A stretch of DNA of 64,000 bases from Peredibacter sp045999315 (GTDB lineage: Bacteria; Bdellovibrionota; Bacteriovoracia; Bacteriovoracales; Bacteriovoracaceae), in NCBI RefSeq assembly GCF_045999315.1, contig NZ_CP174607.1, positions 2,604,001 through 2,668,000 of the forward strand, written 5' to 3'. The position numbers and the translations under genes are program-made. Below the pieces are notes generated by a model, which made no database searches, was not told the DNA's origin, and worked only from the letters and a program-made list of their open reading frames with translations. Shown here one piece after another: positions 33,467-42,553 of the stretch (within the stretch, counting starts at the first letter, position 1; each line of letters opens with the position of its first letter).

Positions 33467-34353
33467 GAAGCAGCAACGAGTGTAAGATCGACAATCTTTT
33501 GTGGAATAATCTGGGCACGATTCAGGAAGTGACCGGTATTCAAGACGATGTCATGGCGACCCAGATGGGGCTGTCATCACAGAAGTTTGCCTTTCTTAAA
33601 AACAACACTTCAATTCTGCCTTTCACAAGTGTCAATAGAATCGCCGATAAACTGGGCATCAATTTAGATTCTATTCTTTGCGAAGAGCTGAATACAAATG
33701 ATCTTCAAAATAATTTCAAGGGCTATTTTCAGTCTTTATTGCCGGACGAGTATAAGCGCGCTCTAGGGTCCAAGTCTTTTACCGTAAGAAACATTTTAAA
33801 AATCGCCAAAAAGTACGGCTTCTATAAAGAGATCCAAACCAATTTTTCTTTGAATGAGCTGACTTTTGATAGCAATATTGATTTCGAAGTCTCTGTTCAG
33901 CTTGCTTCAGATCTTCTGGACTCAATTTCAATCCGTGTTCCTCTTACTAAAGAGGACTATGACCTCATGTCTTATGGAAACGCCTTTCACTTTGCCGACA
34001 CCGAGTTCGGTAAGATCCTTTCAGAGTGTAGAACTCCACTTGAGATCTATGAGCACTTGATCCGCGTGGTTCACCATGTAGAGAAGAACTGGTCATATAA
34101 GATTGAAGCGGCCGATGATAAGAGCATCCTTATTTCTTCATACTCGAATGAAAATATCTCTGATCTTTATAAACGCACAGATTATTCATCTTACAATTTC
34201 ACGAAGTTTCGTGCGGCCATGGCCTGCCACTTAACAAAGTACATTGGGTTGGAAGGTGCCACGACTTCTATTACGAAGTCGAAGCACCGAGGTGATAGTT
34301 ATGATCAGTTTAGAATTGATTACAGCAATCTTAGGCCGCTTTCTTCTGCGTAG
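33463..34353 (+). CDS. HTH regulator with a large unidentified C-terminal domain
   Basis: A 296-residue protein starting at a TTG that overlaps the previous stop (TTGA). Residues 20-70 form an XRE-like helix-turn-helix (DDVMATQMGLSSQKFAFL, then SVNRIADKLGINLDSI). The remaining 220 residues make a mixed alpha/beta domain with a repeated helical bundle and a strand-rich end (SYDQFRIDYSNL). It resembles small-molecule-binding sensor domains in outline, but no specific family can be named. Its 3' end overlaps the convergent acyltransferase-like gene by 23 bases. Confidence 0.55.
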   Translation: MRSSNECKIDNLLWNNLGTIQEVTGIQDDVMATQMGLSSQKFAFLKNNTSILPFTSVNRIADKLGINLDSILCEELNTNDLQNNFKGYFQSLLPDEYKRALGSKSFTVRNILKIAKKYGFYKEIQTNFSLNELTFDSNIDFEVSVQLASDLLDSISIRVPLTKEDYDLMSYGNAFHFADTEFGKILSECRTPLEIYEHLIRVVHHVEKNWSYKIEAADDKSILISSYSNENISDLYKRTDYSSYNFTKFRAAMACHLTKYIGLEGATTSITKSKHRGDSYDQFRIDYSNLRPLSSA

Positions 34354-35113
34354 ATGCAAGACTCGCTTTATTGATAATCAAACGATTTTCCCACACCGAT
34401 TTATACTTCTGACATTCTTTGGCGAAAAGCTCTGAGAACCCTGGCTCTTCTAAATACATAATGGCAAACGGCTCTTCAAAGAAGACGGGAGATTTAAACG
34501 GCTCCATGAATTCACCCCGTACGCTCTTTAAGTATTTTAGTCCCATATATTCCTGGAACGTATTCACACCATGGGAACAAGCGGTGGAGTTGATCACGTT
34601 TAAAAGATCTTGATCATGATAATGATAGAAGAAAAGTGATTGAGAAATCTCTCTACAAAGATTTCTTAATTCCTTGTCGAGATCCGTTCGCATGGTCCAT
34701 GAAGCGTTGTAAGCATACTTTTTACTTTTCGCCTCAAGGTTGTTTTGCCACTGAGTGATGGCATCCACGTAGTCTTTAAAGTTTTCTTTATACATCCCAA
34801 ATTTATGAGAGATCACAGGGAAAGGTGCGCGGAATTTTTTGCAGATTTCATTACTGATGGATTTGAAGGCCGCAAGTGGAACAATCTTATTTCCTTCTTC
34901 GATACAAAGACAAACGTGCGTGGCCATAAAGTCATAATCACTCACAGGCATGATCCCATACGGATAATGTTTCATGTAGCCTTCGAACTTTAATTTAAAG
35001 AGATCGGTCATGAAATTTCTTGTGAAAGAATCTTCTGTGTAGATATCATAGGGACACTCTACAACGACAACTTTGAACTTGTACTTCCCCTGATCATTTT
35101 GCTGCTTAAACAT
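34331..35113 (-). CDS. GNAT-fold protein with LuxI/FeeM-like outline (tentative)
   Basis: A 260-residue soluble protein. The N-terminal 100 residues (KFKVVVVECPYDIYTEDSF, then DYDFMATHVCLCIEEGNKIV and PLAAFKSIS) follow the outline of the GNAT-related acyl-homoserine-lactone or N-acyl-amino-acid synthases: an Asp-x-x-Asp-like patch, then a strand ending in a polar substrate loop. No diagnostic residues can be confirmed by eye, and the C-terminal 150 residues are helical and unrecognised. The SD AAAGGTGG precedes the ATG. If the fold is right it could make an acylated small molecule. Flanked by two regulators and a methyltransferase. Confidence 0.4.
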   Translation of the reverse strand: MFKQQNDQGKYKFKVVVVECPYDIYTEDSFTRNFMTDLFKLKFEGYMKHYPYGIMPVSDYDFMATHVCLCIEEGNKIVPLAAFKSISNEICKKFRAPFPVISHKFGMYKENFKDYVDAITQWQNNLEAKSKKYAYNASWTMRTDLDKELRNLCREISQSLFFYHYHDQDLLNVINSTACSHGVNTFQEYMGLKYLKSVRGEFMEPFKSPVFFEEPFAIMYLEEPGFSELFAKECQKYKSVWENRLIINKASLASTQKKAA

Positions 35114-35234
35114 GCAACCACCTTTTGTGAATGATTCGTTTGAGAGTGAAAGTCTTTACGGAACTGGATGTTTAATTTTTTAATTAATTATTCCGAAATA
35201 AATCTCACGCTTTTTTAACAACAAAGGATTCAAG

Positions 35235-36032
35235 ATGGCTTATGTTCTAGAAAACACAGCTGAGGCGAGAAGACTGAAGTTACAAGACGACATTAGCGTC
35301 TATAGCTTGAATCATGATCTTAAAGATTTGAAGATCACATCTAAAGACAAGGTTTTAGATGCTGGTTGTGGGGCCGGAATTGTCTCTCTATTTCTTAAGA
35401 AAAATTATGAGATGCACTCCCTGGAATCATGTGATTTTTCTGATATCCGCTTAAAACAAGCTGAAAAGTATTTAGTCGACAATAATGCCGGAGAGAATGT
35501 TTCTTATTTCCAATGTGATCTGGAACGAATTCCTAAGAACGATCACTCTTACGATAAGATCGTTTGTCGTTTTGTTTATGAGTATCTTCCGAATCCTCTA
35601 AAAGTGACTCAAGAACTTCATCGTCTGTGTAAGCCGGGAGGAGTGGTGAGACTGATTGATCTGGATGGAGTTGTTGCCAATCTTCATACAAATAATAGTG
35701 AGCTTCGGGACATGTTAATTCTTCTTACGAAGAAGGCCTACGAGGATCACCATCTTGATTTCTATGCAGGTAGAAAACTTTTTGCTCACATGAAAGGTGC
35801 CGGCTTCAAAGATGTCTCTTATCAAGTAAGACCAATGGCCTTTCATGGTGAAGATCTTTTGAAGGAAGTGGAGAACTATCGTGAGCGTTTTAATTTTGGA
35901 CGCGCACTATTGGACAGTGTTTTTGGAAGTCCAAAAATGGCGCAGAGATTTATTGATGCTTATCTGGAAGAGCTAACAAGTAAGGACTCTTTATTGTTTT
36001 ACAATAACTTCATTGTGACCGGTTCTAAATGA
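35235..36032 (+). CDS. Class I SAM-dependent methyltransferase
   Basis: A 265-residue methyltransferase with the SAM-binding motif I VLDAGCGAGIVSLFL, motif II FQCDLERIP and the post-motif YDKIVCRFVYEYLPNP. The C-terminal 90 residues form a lid typical of small-molecule methyltransferases of the UbiE type. It diverges from the GNAT-like gene at 34331 and its 3' end overlaps the convergent alpha/beta hydrolase by 42 bases. Substrate unknown; small-molecule rather than protein methylation is likely. Confidence 0.9.
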   Translation: MAYVLENTAEARRLKLQDDISVYSLNHDLKDLKITSKDKVLDAGCGAGIVSLFLKKNYEMHSLESCDFSDIRLKQAEKYLVDNNAGENVSYFQCDLERIPKNDHSYDKIVCRFVYEYLPNPLKVTQELHRLCKPGGVVRLIDLDGVVANLHTNNSELRDMLILLTKKAYEDHHLDFYAGRKLFAHMKGAGFKDVSYQVRPMAFHGEDLLKEVENYRERFNFGRALLDSVFGSPKMAQRFIDAYLEELTSKDSLLFYNNFIVTGSK

Positions 36033-36815
36033 TGGAACAGGTAAATTGAAGCTCGTTTGAATAAAGCTTAAAAGGGCCTGGTTAAAGTCTTCAGCATTTT
36101 CGATATGCATATTGTGAGACGATTCAATTTCAACCACCGGGCCCACGTTCTTCTCGATGTATTCCTTGTTAATGAATTTATCTTGAGTGGCGTGAAGAAC
36201 GGCCTTATGGCCATCGTAGTGTCTCAGTAATTCAATCTCATCTGCAAATTTCAATTCGCCCACTGATTGAGCGAATTTCTCTCGAAACAAAGAATCGGTT
36301 TGGCGGACTTCAGCGATGTCCGCATTGGTGATTTGATAATCGTTATAGAAAGACTTCATAAGAAGATCGAGTTCAGCGTCGCTAAGTTCATTTTTAAAGA
36401 GATACGAAGTTGCTGGATGGTCTCTGAAGGCCGACATGTCCGGCGGATTTCTTAGAGGTGGCGTTCCGAAAATCAAAATCCCTTTTGGATTTAAACAAGT
36501 CAGAGACTGAGTGGCGATGTGTCCGCCAAGGGAGTGGCCAACTAAGACGTAGTTAGTAAGATTCAATGATTTTACGAAGGCCTCAAGCATTCCTACAAAT
36601 AAGGCCATGTTGTATTTAGTTGAACGAGAAGAAAGACCGTGGCCCGGAAGATCCAGGGCGAGGATTCTTAGATGCTGAAAACGCTTATCCTCAAGTTGAT
36701 ATCTAAAAGTTCTATGGCTATGAGAGTTACCGTGAATAAAGATAACTACATCGTTTGAGTCGATGTCATTATCAAAATAACGTAGCTCTAGTTGCTCATA
36801 ATTAAAGGTTTTCAT
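35991..36815 (-). CDS. Alpha/beta-fold hydrolase
   Basis: A 274-residue alpha/beta hydrolase without a signal peptide. The nucleophile elbow is GHSLGGH (Ser in VLVGHSLGGH). An oxyanion-type HGNS is near residue 29, and the catalytic His is in the C-terminal ESSHNMHIENAE. It overlaps the methyltransferase gene by 42 bases at the 3' end. It may hydrolyse a small ester or lactone, but no substrate can be named. Confidence 0.9.
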   Translation of the reverse strand: MKTFNYEQLELRYFDNDIDSNDVVIFIHGNSHSHRTFRYQLEDKRFQHLRILALDLPGHGLSSRSTKYNMALFVGMLEAFVKSLNLTNYVLVGHSLGGHIATQSLTCLNPKGILIFGTPPLRNPPDMSAFRDHPATSYLFKNELSDAELDLLMKSFYNDYQITNADIAEVRQTDSLFREKFAQSVGELKFADEIELLRHYDGHKAVLHATQDKFINKEYIEKNVGPVVEIESSHNMHIENAEDFNQALLSFIQTSFNLPVPSFRTGHNEVIVKQ

Positions 36816-36925
36816 TCGACCTTAATGTAGCAGTTCTGGTGCATCAGAGTAAATCTGTAAAAACTATATGTAATTTTAAATAGTTATTTTCACGTAGGTG
36901 AAACACCCGTTTATGGAAATTTTTC

Positions 36926-37885
36926 TTAAGCTTTGGCGCCATGGGCCCTACGCAAGTTGATAATGATGGTGGTTCCTGTCCCTGGGCCATCGGATTGAAT
37001 GAGGTAAGAGGCCCCAAATTTCCTTAGGAAATAGCCCATGACCATGACCCCGAAGCCCGACCCAAGTTCTCCCCGGGTCCCTTCAGTCGTGTGGAGAAGG
37101 CGCTTTTCCAATCGCTCGTGATCAATTCCGACACCGAAATCTTGGAACTCCACTCGAATCGTGGGACCTATATCAAAAACTTTTATGATGATCTCAGAAC
37201 CTTCATGAGAAAACTTCAAAGAGTTAGAAAGGACATTGGCGAAAACGTGTTCAGTCAGAGTGTTTTCTTCGGCGGCCACGAGAGTATCGAGGGGAGCGCC
37301 GTTTTCATACTTCACCTTGATGTTTTTTTCTTCCAGGCGGGACTCAAATTGAGTGATAAGACGCTTTAAGGAGCGATCAATCGAAACGTCGTTAATGGCC
37401 ACAATGCTTGCTTGATTTCGTGTCACAATGGCGTCTCGGATACGAGCAATCATATCCAGGGCCGACTTCGTGTTCATCTTAATGCGGTCCCAGATCATCT
37501 TACGATCTTCTTCGGGAATGCGGCCGGAGTTGATCATATCAATATAGGCATTAATCACAGTGAGTGGATTGGCCAGATCGTGGGAAACCGTCTTGATGAG
37601 AATTTCATTCATCTCACGCTCTTCTTCCAGGTGACTGTTGCTGTTTTGAAGCTCACGAGTGAGTTCTTCTTTGATCCCCACTTGATAGGCCAGTTCTTGG
37701 TAAAGTTCTGCGCTGTTTAGTTTTCGATTGAGTGGGGCCCCAGAGAGCTTTTCGATGGTAAGCTCCAGGTTCTTGCGTTCAAATTCTTGTCGGCGGCGGA
37801 TTATAATGATGGCGGCCAATGCGATTGCAAAGCCAATGACCGTAGTCCCAATGAGGAAAATTAAAATGTTCATTTCCACGCGCAT
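36926..37885 (-). CDS. Single-TM sensor histidine kinase, HDLANPL type
   Basis: A 319-residue kinase with one N-terminal membrane helix (about 6-28), a short coiled coil (about 60-95) and no periplasmic domain. H-box VSHDLANPLTVINA with His102; ATPase domain with NVLSNSLKFS and a slightly unusual G2 box GSGFGVMVMG. The HDLANPL sequence matches the kinase at 29090, so the two are paralogues of one subfamily. No regulator is adjacent. Confidence 0.9.
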   Translation of the reverse strand: MRVEMNILIFLIGTTVIGFAIALAAIIIIRRRQEFERKNLELTIEKLSGAPLNRKLNSAELYQELAYQVGIKEELTRELQNSNSHLEEEREMNEILIKTVSHDLANPLTVINAYIDMINSGRIPEEDRKMIWDRIKMNTKSALDMIARIRDAIVTRNQASIVAINDVSIDRSLKRLITQFESRLEEKNIKVKYENGAPLDTLVAAEENTLTEHVFANVLSNSLKFSHEGSEIIIKVFDIGPTIRVEFQDFGVGIDHERLEKRLLHTTEGTRGELGSGFGVMVMGYFLRKFGASYLIQSDGPGTGTTIIINLRRAHGAKA

Positions 37886-37920
37886 ACGTCTCTAAGTGTA
37901 GAAATGTTAGCTCGTGAAGT

Positions 37921-38712
37921 CTACAGCTCTTCGCCGGCCGGCTCAAAAAGTGGTTCAAAATCACCTAACTCTTTGGATTTTTCCAACAGGGCGATTAAGT
38001 CCTGATCCAAGATTTTATAGAGATCAGTGAATTTATCTAAGACGTAATAAAGTGGCTGAGGGATATCAATTCGATAAGGGGTTCTTAGGGCCGTAAGAGG
38101 ATCAAATGGTTCTCGTTTAGGAACAGGACTTTCCACTGACCAGACAGTTTCGTGAATAGAGGAAAGCATTCCACCACCGTAAGCGCGAATGCCTTCTGGT
38201 GTCTTTAAAAGTCCAAATTCAATCGTAAACCAGAATAAGCGGAAGAGGCGACGACGATCTTTTCCGTTGACCGAGAGAGCGATCTTTCCGAACTCCTCCA
38301 TGAAGTTGGCGTAGTCTGGAAACGTTAAGAGAGGAACGTGGCCATAGAATTCGTGAAAAATATCTGGCTCTTGAATGTAATCAAGTTCCTCCGGAATCCG
38401 AATGAAACTTGCGGCCGGGAATTTTTTGTTGGCAAGGAGTGTAAAGAACTCTTTGGCCGGAATCAGGGCCGGGACTACTTCCACTTCCCAACCTGTGAAG
38501 TCTTTCAATCGACTGTTAATTTCAGTGTGCTGAGGAACATGGTCTACGGAAAATCCAATGCGATGAAGACCTTCTAAAAACTCCGGACAAGCACGAGTCT
38601 TTACAATTTCAGACTGACGGGTAATCAGCGTGCGCCAAGTATTGTTTTCGGCCGGCGTCCAGTCGATCAGTCCCTCTGCATTTGGTTGTTTGGAAATGTA
38701 GGTTGTTTTCAT
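37921..38712 (-). CDS. phhA: Phenylalanine 4-monooxygenase
   Basis: A 263-residue aromatic amino acid hydroxylase, converting phenylalanine to tyrosine with tetrahydropterin and iron. The 2-His-1-Glu iron site is His120 and His125 (PDIFHEFYGHVPLL) with Glu165 (WFTIEFGL). Length and order match bacterial PhhA, which lacks the N-terminal ACT domain of the eukaryotic enzyme. Pterin-recycling pcd/phhB is not in the window. It could supply tyrosine to the isocyanide synthase 16 kb away, but nothing in the sequence links them. Confidence 0.95.
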   Translation of the reverse strand: MKTTYISKQPNAEGLIDWTPAENNTWRTLITRQSEIVKTRACPEFLEGLHRIGFSVDHVPQHTEINSRLKDFTGWEVEVVPALIPAKEFFTLLANKKFPAASFIRIPEELDYIQEPDIFHEFYGHVPLLTFPDYANFMEEFGKIALSVNGKDRRRLFRLFWFTIEFGLLKTPEGIRAYGGGMLSSIHETVWSVESPVPKREPFDPLTALRTPYRIDIPQPLYYVLDKFTDLYKILDQDLIALLEKSKELGDFEPLFEPAGEEL

Positions 38713-38791
38713 GATTCCCTCAGTTCCATTATAGTGAGGAAAGATTCCTTAACCTATGGAATTGTAAAATATTCTCTGATAGCTTACGAGC

Positions 38792-39472
38792 ATGTCCATG
38801 CCAAATAACCAACTTTTTATATCACCGTCTGAAGAAGTGGATGAATACTTAGGTTTCAGAATCAACGATATTGAACATGATCTGTTTTTAAAGGCCAGGG
38901 ATCTTCGACCTGATGGTGATCAGAATAACTTGGGTCATGTACTTCATGGTGGACATCAAACTTGGGTGGGACTCGATCCGCAAACTCTCAATACACCTTA
39001 TTCAGAGCTGAAGCTTCTTTGTGATGTACTAAAACCAAAATCTGATGAACTCATGGTGGATTTGGGTGCTGGTTATGGCCGTCTAGGAGTGGTATTGGCC
39101 CATCTTTATCCGGAAGTGCAATTTCTAGGCTATGAGTTAGTGGAAGAGCGAGTTCAAGAAGGAAATCGAATCTTTGAGAAACTGGGTTATGAAAAAGGCA
39201 AGCTCATGACAGCGGACCTTACTCACAATTTTAAACTCCCCGTGGCCCAGTATTATTTTATCTATGACTATGGAAAGGTCGCTCATATCCGTCAGACCTT
39301 AAAAGAGCTGGAAGCACTCGCTGACAATCATTCGTTCACTGTGATTGCCCGTGGAAAAGGTGTTCAAAGTATTATTGAACATGAGCATCCGTGGCTTGCG
39401 GACATTTATCCGATCCATCGAGAAGAGAAGTTTTCTATTTATTCAATGACGGATCCGGGCAATCGCGGATAA
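38792..39472 (+). CDS. SAM-dependent methyltransferase
   Basis: A 226-residue methyltransferase with motif I MVDLGAGYGRLGVVLAHLYP, an acidic loop FLGYELVEERVQEG and motif IV-like YYFIYDYGKVAHI. The Gly-rich motif and the Asp/Glu after it are standard. N-terminal 70 residues are not typical of any named family. Divergent from phhA by 79 bases. 38-base 3' overlap with the acyltransferase that follows on the opposite strand. Confidence 0.82.
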   Translation: MSMPNNQLFISPSEEVDEYLGFRINDIEHDLFLKARDLRPDGDQNNLGHVLHGGHQTWVGLDPQTLNTPYSELKLLCDVLKPKSDELMVDLGAGYGRLGVVLAHLYPEVQFLGYELVEERVQEGNRIFEKLGYEKGKLMTADLTHNFKLPVAQYYFIYDYGKVAHIRQTLKELEALADNHSFTVIARGKGVQSIIEHEHPWLADIYPIHREEKFSIYSMTDPGNRG

Positions 39473-40127
39473 GTCTGATCTGAAGATCCTGCACCATTTT
39501 AATTTTTCGCTCGCGAGGGTTCTCTGGAAACTGTTTTTTGTATTCAGAGATATCAAAGTAGCTCAGGTTCATGTGAATAGTTTTAAAAACTTTGGGAAGA
39601 GTTTGTCCGGGTGCTTGAATGTGATGAAGGCCACCAGAGAAGGCGAGAACCATTCCTCCCTCATCAATGTTCTCAATAATGTCAGCAACACCACCACGAA
39701 CTGTCATAGGTTTTCCAGATTTGTCCAGACCGTTGGGACGCTTCATGCGACCTTCGGCCGCAATCATAATCACCGAATCTTTATCAATGGATTTTAAGTA
39801 ATTGTCCCAAGTGGAATCTTTTTTACGAGAGACTGAAGCGATATTTGGGATCATGAGTTTATAGAAGCGCCCAACCAGTGGGCGATTCAAGGTAATATCG
39901 GCCCCCGGAACATTCATGTGATCAGCCAGATGCCAGAGGTATGAAAAGGGCAGGAGCTGAATGAAGATCGGCTCATAAAGTGAAGTGTGGTTTAGAAATA
40001 CGTAGAGACGTGCTTTTTTCCAATGATCTTTTGGTACATCTGTCAGCCAAGATGATTTGGCACGAAACAAAACCCAAGAGATAGATTTAACAGTTGAGAG
40101 AATAAGAAAGGCTAGGATTCGACGCAT
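39435..40127 (-). CDS. PlsC-like acyltransferase with HX4E in place of HX4D
   Basis: A 230-residue membrane-associated acyltransferase: an N-terminal hydrophobic stretch, catalytic His47 in FLNHTSLYEP, and the acceptor-binding AEGRMKRP. The residue at position +5 from His is Glu52, not the Asp typical of the family. EGR replaces the usual EGTR. It is likely a variant LPLAT acting on a lipid acceptor. It overlaps the GNAT gene upstream by 16 bases and the methyltransferase on the opposite strand by 38 bases. Confidence 0.78.
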   Translation of the reverse strand: MRRILAFLILSTVKSISWVLFRAKSSWLTDVPKDHWKKARLYVFLNHTSLYEPIFIQLLPFSYLWHLADHMNVPGADITLNRPLVGRFYKLMIPNIASVSRKKDSTWDNYLKSIDKDSVIMIAAEGRMKRPNGLDKSGKPMTVRGGVADIIENIDEGGMVLAFSGGLHHIQAPGQTLPKVFKTIHMNLSYFDISEYKKQFPENPRERKIKMVQDLQIRLIRDCPDPSLNK

Positions 40128-40642
40128 TTGGATTTAAATTCACTGGCTGTCATATCATAAACAATCCAAGACTGTGGTTCACAAGGGTCTTTTTGATAAC
40201 CACGAAAAGTCATTCCCATTTTTTGCATGACTTTAATGCTTCCGATATTGTCGGGCATGGCCTTGGCGATGATACGTTTAAGGTTAAGGGTCTCGAAACC
40301 GTACTTCAAAGTAACTAGGGACGCTTCAGTGGCGTAACCCTGGCCCCAATGCTTTTTCATAAAACGATAACCCAAATCCACTTCATCTGATTCTGGAAAG
40401 TAGCGTAGACCACACCAACCGAGATATGTTCCGTCTTTAAGGGTCACTGTAAAGCGTCCCATTTTATATTTCTGGAACTGAGGGAACATACGTTCTTTGA
40501 TTTGGGTCTCTGCTTCGAGAATATTCTTAAGAGAAGGGTCTCCGGTGTACCGAACCACTTCAAAATCCGAGTTGAGTTCGTAGAGAAGAGGAGCATCTTC
40601 TAGAACTGCAGGACGAAGAATGAGGCGTTTGGTTTCGAGCAT
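40112..40642 (-). CDS. RimJ/RimL-type GNAT acetyltransferase
   Basis: A 176-residue GNAT. The N-terminal ETKRLILRPAVLEDAPLLYE is the typical opening of RimJ/RimL-like enzymes. The acetyl-CoA motif is RFMKKHWGQGYATEAS, with LNLKRIIAKAMPDNIGSIKV as motif B. It may acetylate ribosomal protein N-termini or a small molecule. It overlaps the acyltransferase by 16 bases on the same strand, so translation is coupled. Confidence 0.9.
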   Translation of the reverse strand: MLETKRLILRPAVLEDAPLLYELNSDFEVVRYTGDPSLKNILEAETQIKERMFPQFQKYKMGRFTVTLKDGTYLGWCGLRYFPESDEVDLGYRFMKKHWGQGYATEASLVTLKYGFETLNLKRIIAKAMPDNIGSIKVMQKMGMTFRGYQKDPCEPQSWIVYDMTASEFKSKCVES

Positions 40643-40687
40643 GCTTAAGACTAGCGCGTTTTAGTCTTTCAAGCTACAGTTTTCCCT

Positions 40688-41545
40688 ATGAATCCGAAAA
40701 CTCAATCCCTCATCTTTGGACTGATTACTATCCTCTGTTGGGGGAGTCTTGCGACTTTCGGAAAACTTTTGATTCATCTACCACCCTTTTATGTTTTAGG
40801 GGCGTGCTTTCTCATTGGGTCGCTCCCTGCGTTTGCTAGGCCAAAAGAAATGTTTCCTGATTTAAAAGTCTTACTGTGGGGAACTGCAGGGTACTTTGGT
40901 TACCATTTTTTGTTGTTCTATGCTTTTCGATTTGCTCCCGCCATTGAGGCCAATTTGATTAATTATCTCTGGCCCGTGATCATGGTTGTGATCACTCCCA
41001 TTTTCTTTCCAGAGCAAAAACTTCGTTGGTATCACATTGCCGGTGCTGCACTGGCCGTCATTGGTTCAGTGTTTTTAGTTTTTGGGAAAGGTGGGGAGTT
41101 AAAGAGTGAATACTTAACTGGTTATTTACTGGCGCTTGGGGCCGCCTTCGCCTGGCCAATTTATTCCGTTGGTAAAAAGAAACTTAAGGCCACCACCGTT
41201 TGGGCCATCGGTGGGCTTTGTTTTGTGAGTGGCATTTTATGTTTTCTCACTCATCTGTGGCTTGAACCGAGAGTTGTGCTTCAATCGGAAGATCTGTGGA
41301 AGTTGATCGTGATGGGGCTGGGCCCGTTTGGACTGGCCTTTTATACTTGGGATCTTGCTCTTAAAATGGGTGATTCACGAATTATTGGGGCCCTTGCCTA
41401 TCTTACTCCGGTTCTTTCGACCATCGGACTCGTGATTTTTGCGAATGAGTTGCTAGTTTTTAGTACGGTGGTTGCGATTGTGCTAATTATTGGTGGAGCA
41501 AGTGCAGGACTGCTGGATTTTTTACCCTCAAAACGGTTAAAATAG
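40688..41545 (+). CDS. EamA/DMT family transporter
   Basis: A 285-residue ten-helix transporter made of two EamA repeats: repeat 1 at about 8-135 (FGLITILCWGSLATFGK at the start) and repeat 2 from about 148 (YLLALGAAFAWPIYSVGKK). This is the drug/metabolite-transporter layout, usually an exporter of amino acids or other small metabolites. The substrate is not predictable. It precedes the CDF gene by 14 bases on the same strand and is probably co-transcribed. Confidence 0.9.
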   Translation: MNPKTQSLIFGLITILCWGSLATFGKLLIHLPPFYVLGACFLIGSLPAFARPKEMFPDLKVLLWGTAGYFGYHFLLFYAFRFAPAIEANLINYLWPVIMVVITPIFFPEQKLRWYHIAGAALAVIGSVFLVFGKGGELKSEYLTGYLLALGAAFAWPIYSVGKKKLKATTVWAIGGLCFVSGILCFLTHLWLEPRVVLQSEDLWKLIVMGLGPFGLAFYTWDLALKMGDSRIIGALAYLTPVLSTIGLVIFANELLVFSTVVAIVLIIGGASAGLLDFLPSKRLK

Positions 41546-41559
41546 CCGAGAGGTAAGAT

Positions 41560-42552
41560 ATGCAACAGCACTGTAGTATTGAGCAAAAAGACACTGGCGT
41601 TTTTCTCGCCAACGAACAAAAAACTAAATGGGTAACGATCATCACACTGGTCACCATGATTGTGGAAATTGCTGTTGGTTATTGGACTGGATCGATGGCC
41701 TTGTTAGCAGACGGCTGGCACATGGCCTCGCACACTTTGGCGCTTTTTTTATCTTTAGTCGTTTATTACCTTTATCGCCATCCAAAATTTAGAGCTTCAT
41801 TTACATTTGGCGGAGGAAAAATTCTTTCCCTTGGTGGTTATACCAGTGCCTTGTTTCTGATTTTTATTGCGGGCTCGATGATCGTTGAATCGATCATGCA
41901 TTTTTATGAATCAAGGCCCATTAAATATGATGAGGCCATTGTTGTTGCAGTGATCGGTCTGGTCGTGAATATTGTTTGTGCGCTTATTCTTCATCAGGGT
42001 GATGACCATGGACACTCGCATTCACACGGTCATTCTCACGGGCACGATCACTCAAATTGTTCACACGGTAAGAGCAAGCTTGCTCCGGCCGGTGCTCATA
42101 ACCATTCTCACTCGCATTCGCATTCACACAGTCATTCTCACGCTGAAGATTTTAACCGTGAGGGTGCCTATGTTCATATTCTGACTGATGCCTTAACTTC
42201 GGTTTTTGCCATTGGTGCTCTTCTCCTGGGAAGATGGCAGGGACTGAGTTGGCTTGACCCTGCGGTGGGTGTGCTAGGTGGTATCGTTGTCTTCAAATGG
42301 TCACTCGGACTTATTCGTCAAAGTGGGATGGATCTACTAGATGCTCACGAGGCCTCGATTGATCGCGATAATTTGATCAAAGCACTAGAAGCAGATGGTT
42401 CTAAGGTTTTAGATATCCACCTCTGGAAACTTGCTCCCGGGCAAGTGGGGTGCGAGATCATGATTAAGAGCTGCGGTAAAACTTCGGCCGAGTATCGTGA
42501 CATTATTCAAAAAGAGTTCAACATTCATCACTTGATTATTGAAGTGGTGTGA
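41560..42552 (+). CDS. Cation diffusion facilitator with a long His-rich loop
   Basis: A 330-residue CDF transporter: six predicted helices, with the two metal-binding pairs in TM2 (LLADGWHMASHT) and TM5 (HILTDALTSV). A cytoplasmic loop at about 147-200 contains many HS/HG repeats and likely binds Zn, Co or Cd. The arrangement resembles DmeF. It would export divalent metal in exchange for protons. It is directly followed by the gene at 42554. The DNA repeat of His codons is a coding repeat, not a mobile element. Confidence 0.93.
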   Translation: MQQHCSIEQKDTGVFLANEQKTKWVTIITLVTMIVEIAVGYWTGSMALLADGWHMASHTLALFLSLVVYYLYRHPKFRASFTFGGGKILSLGGYTSALFLIFIAGSMIVESIMHFYESRPIKYDEAIVVAVIGLVVNIVCALILHQGDDHGHSHSHGHSHGHDHSNCSHGKSKLAPAGAHNHSHSHSHSHSHSHAEDFNREGAYVHILTDALTSVFAIGALLLGRWQGLSWLDPAVGVLGGIVVFKWSLGLIRQSGMDLLDAHEASIDRDNLIKALEADGSKVLDIHLWKLAPGQVGCEIMIKSCGKTSAEYRDIIQKEFNIHHLIIEVV

Positions 42553-42553
42553 A

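Noticed and set aside
41998..42145. Dense short DNA repeats resembling a tandem array
   Set aside because: They encode the His/Ser/Gly loop of the CDF transporter in frame, so they are protein-coding repeats.
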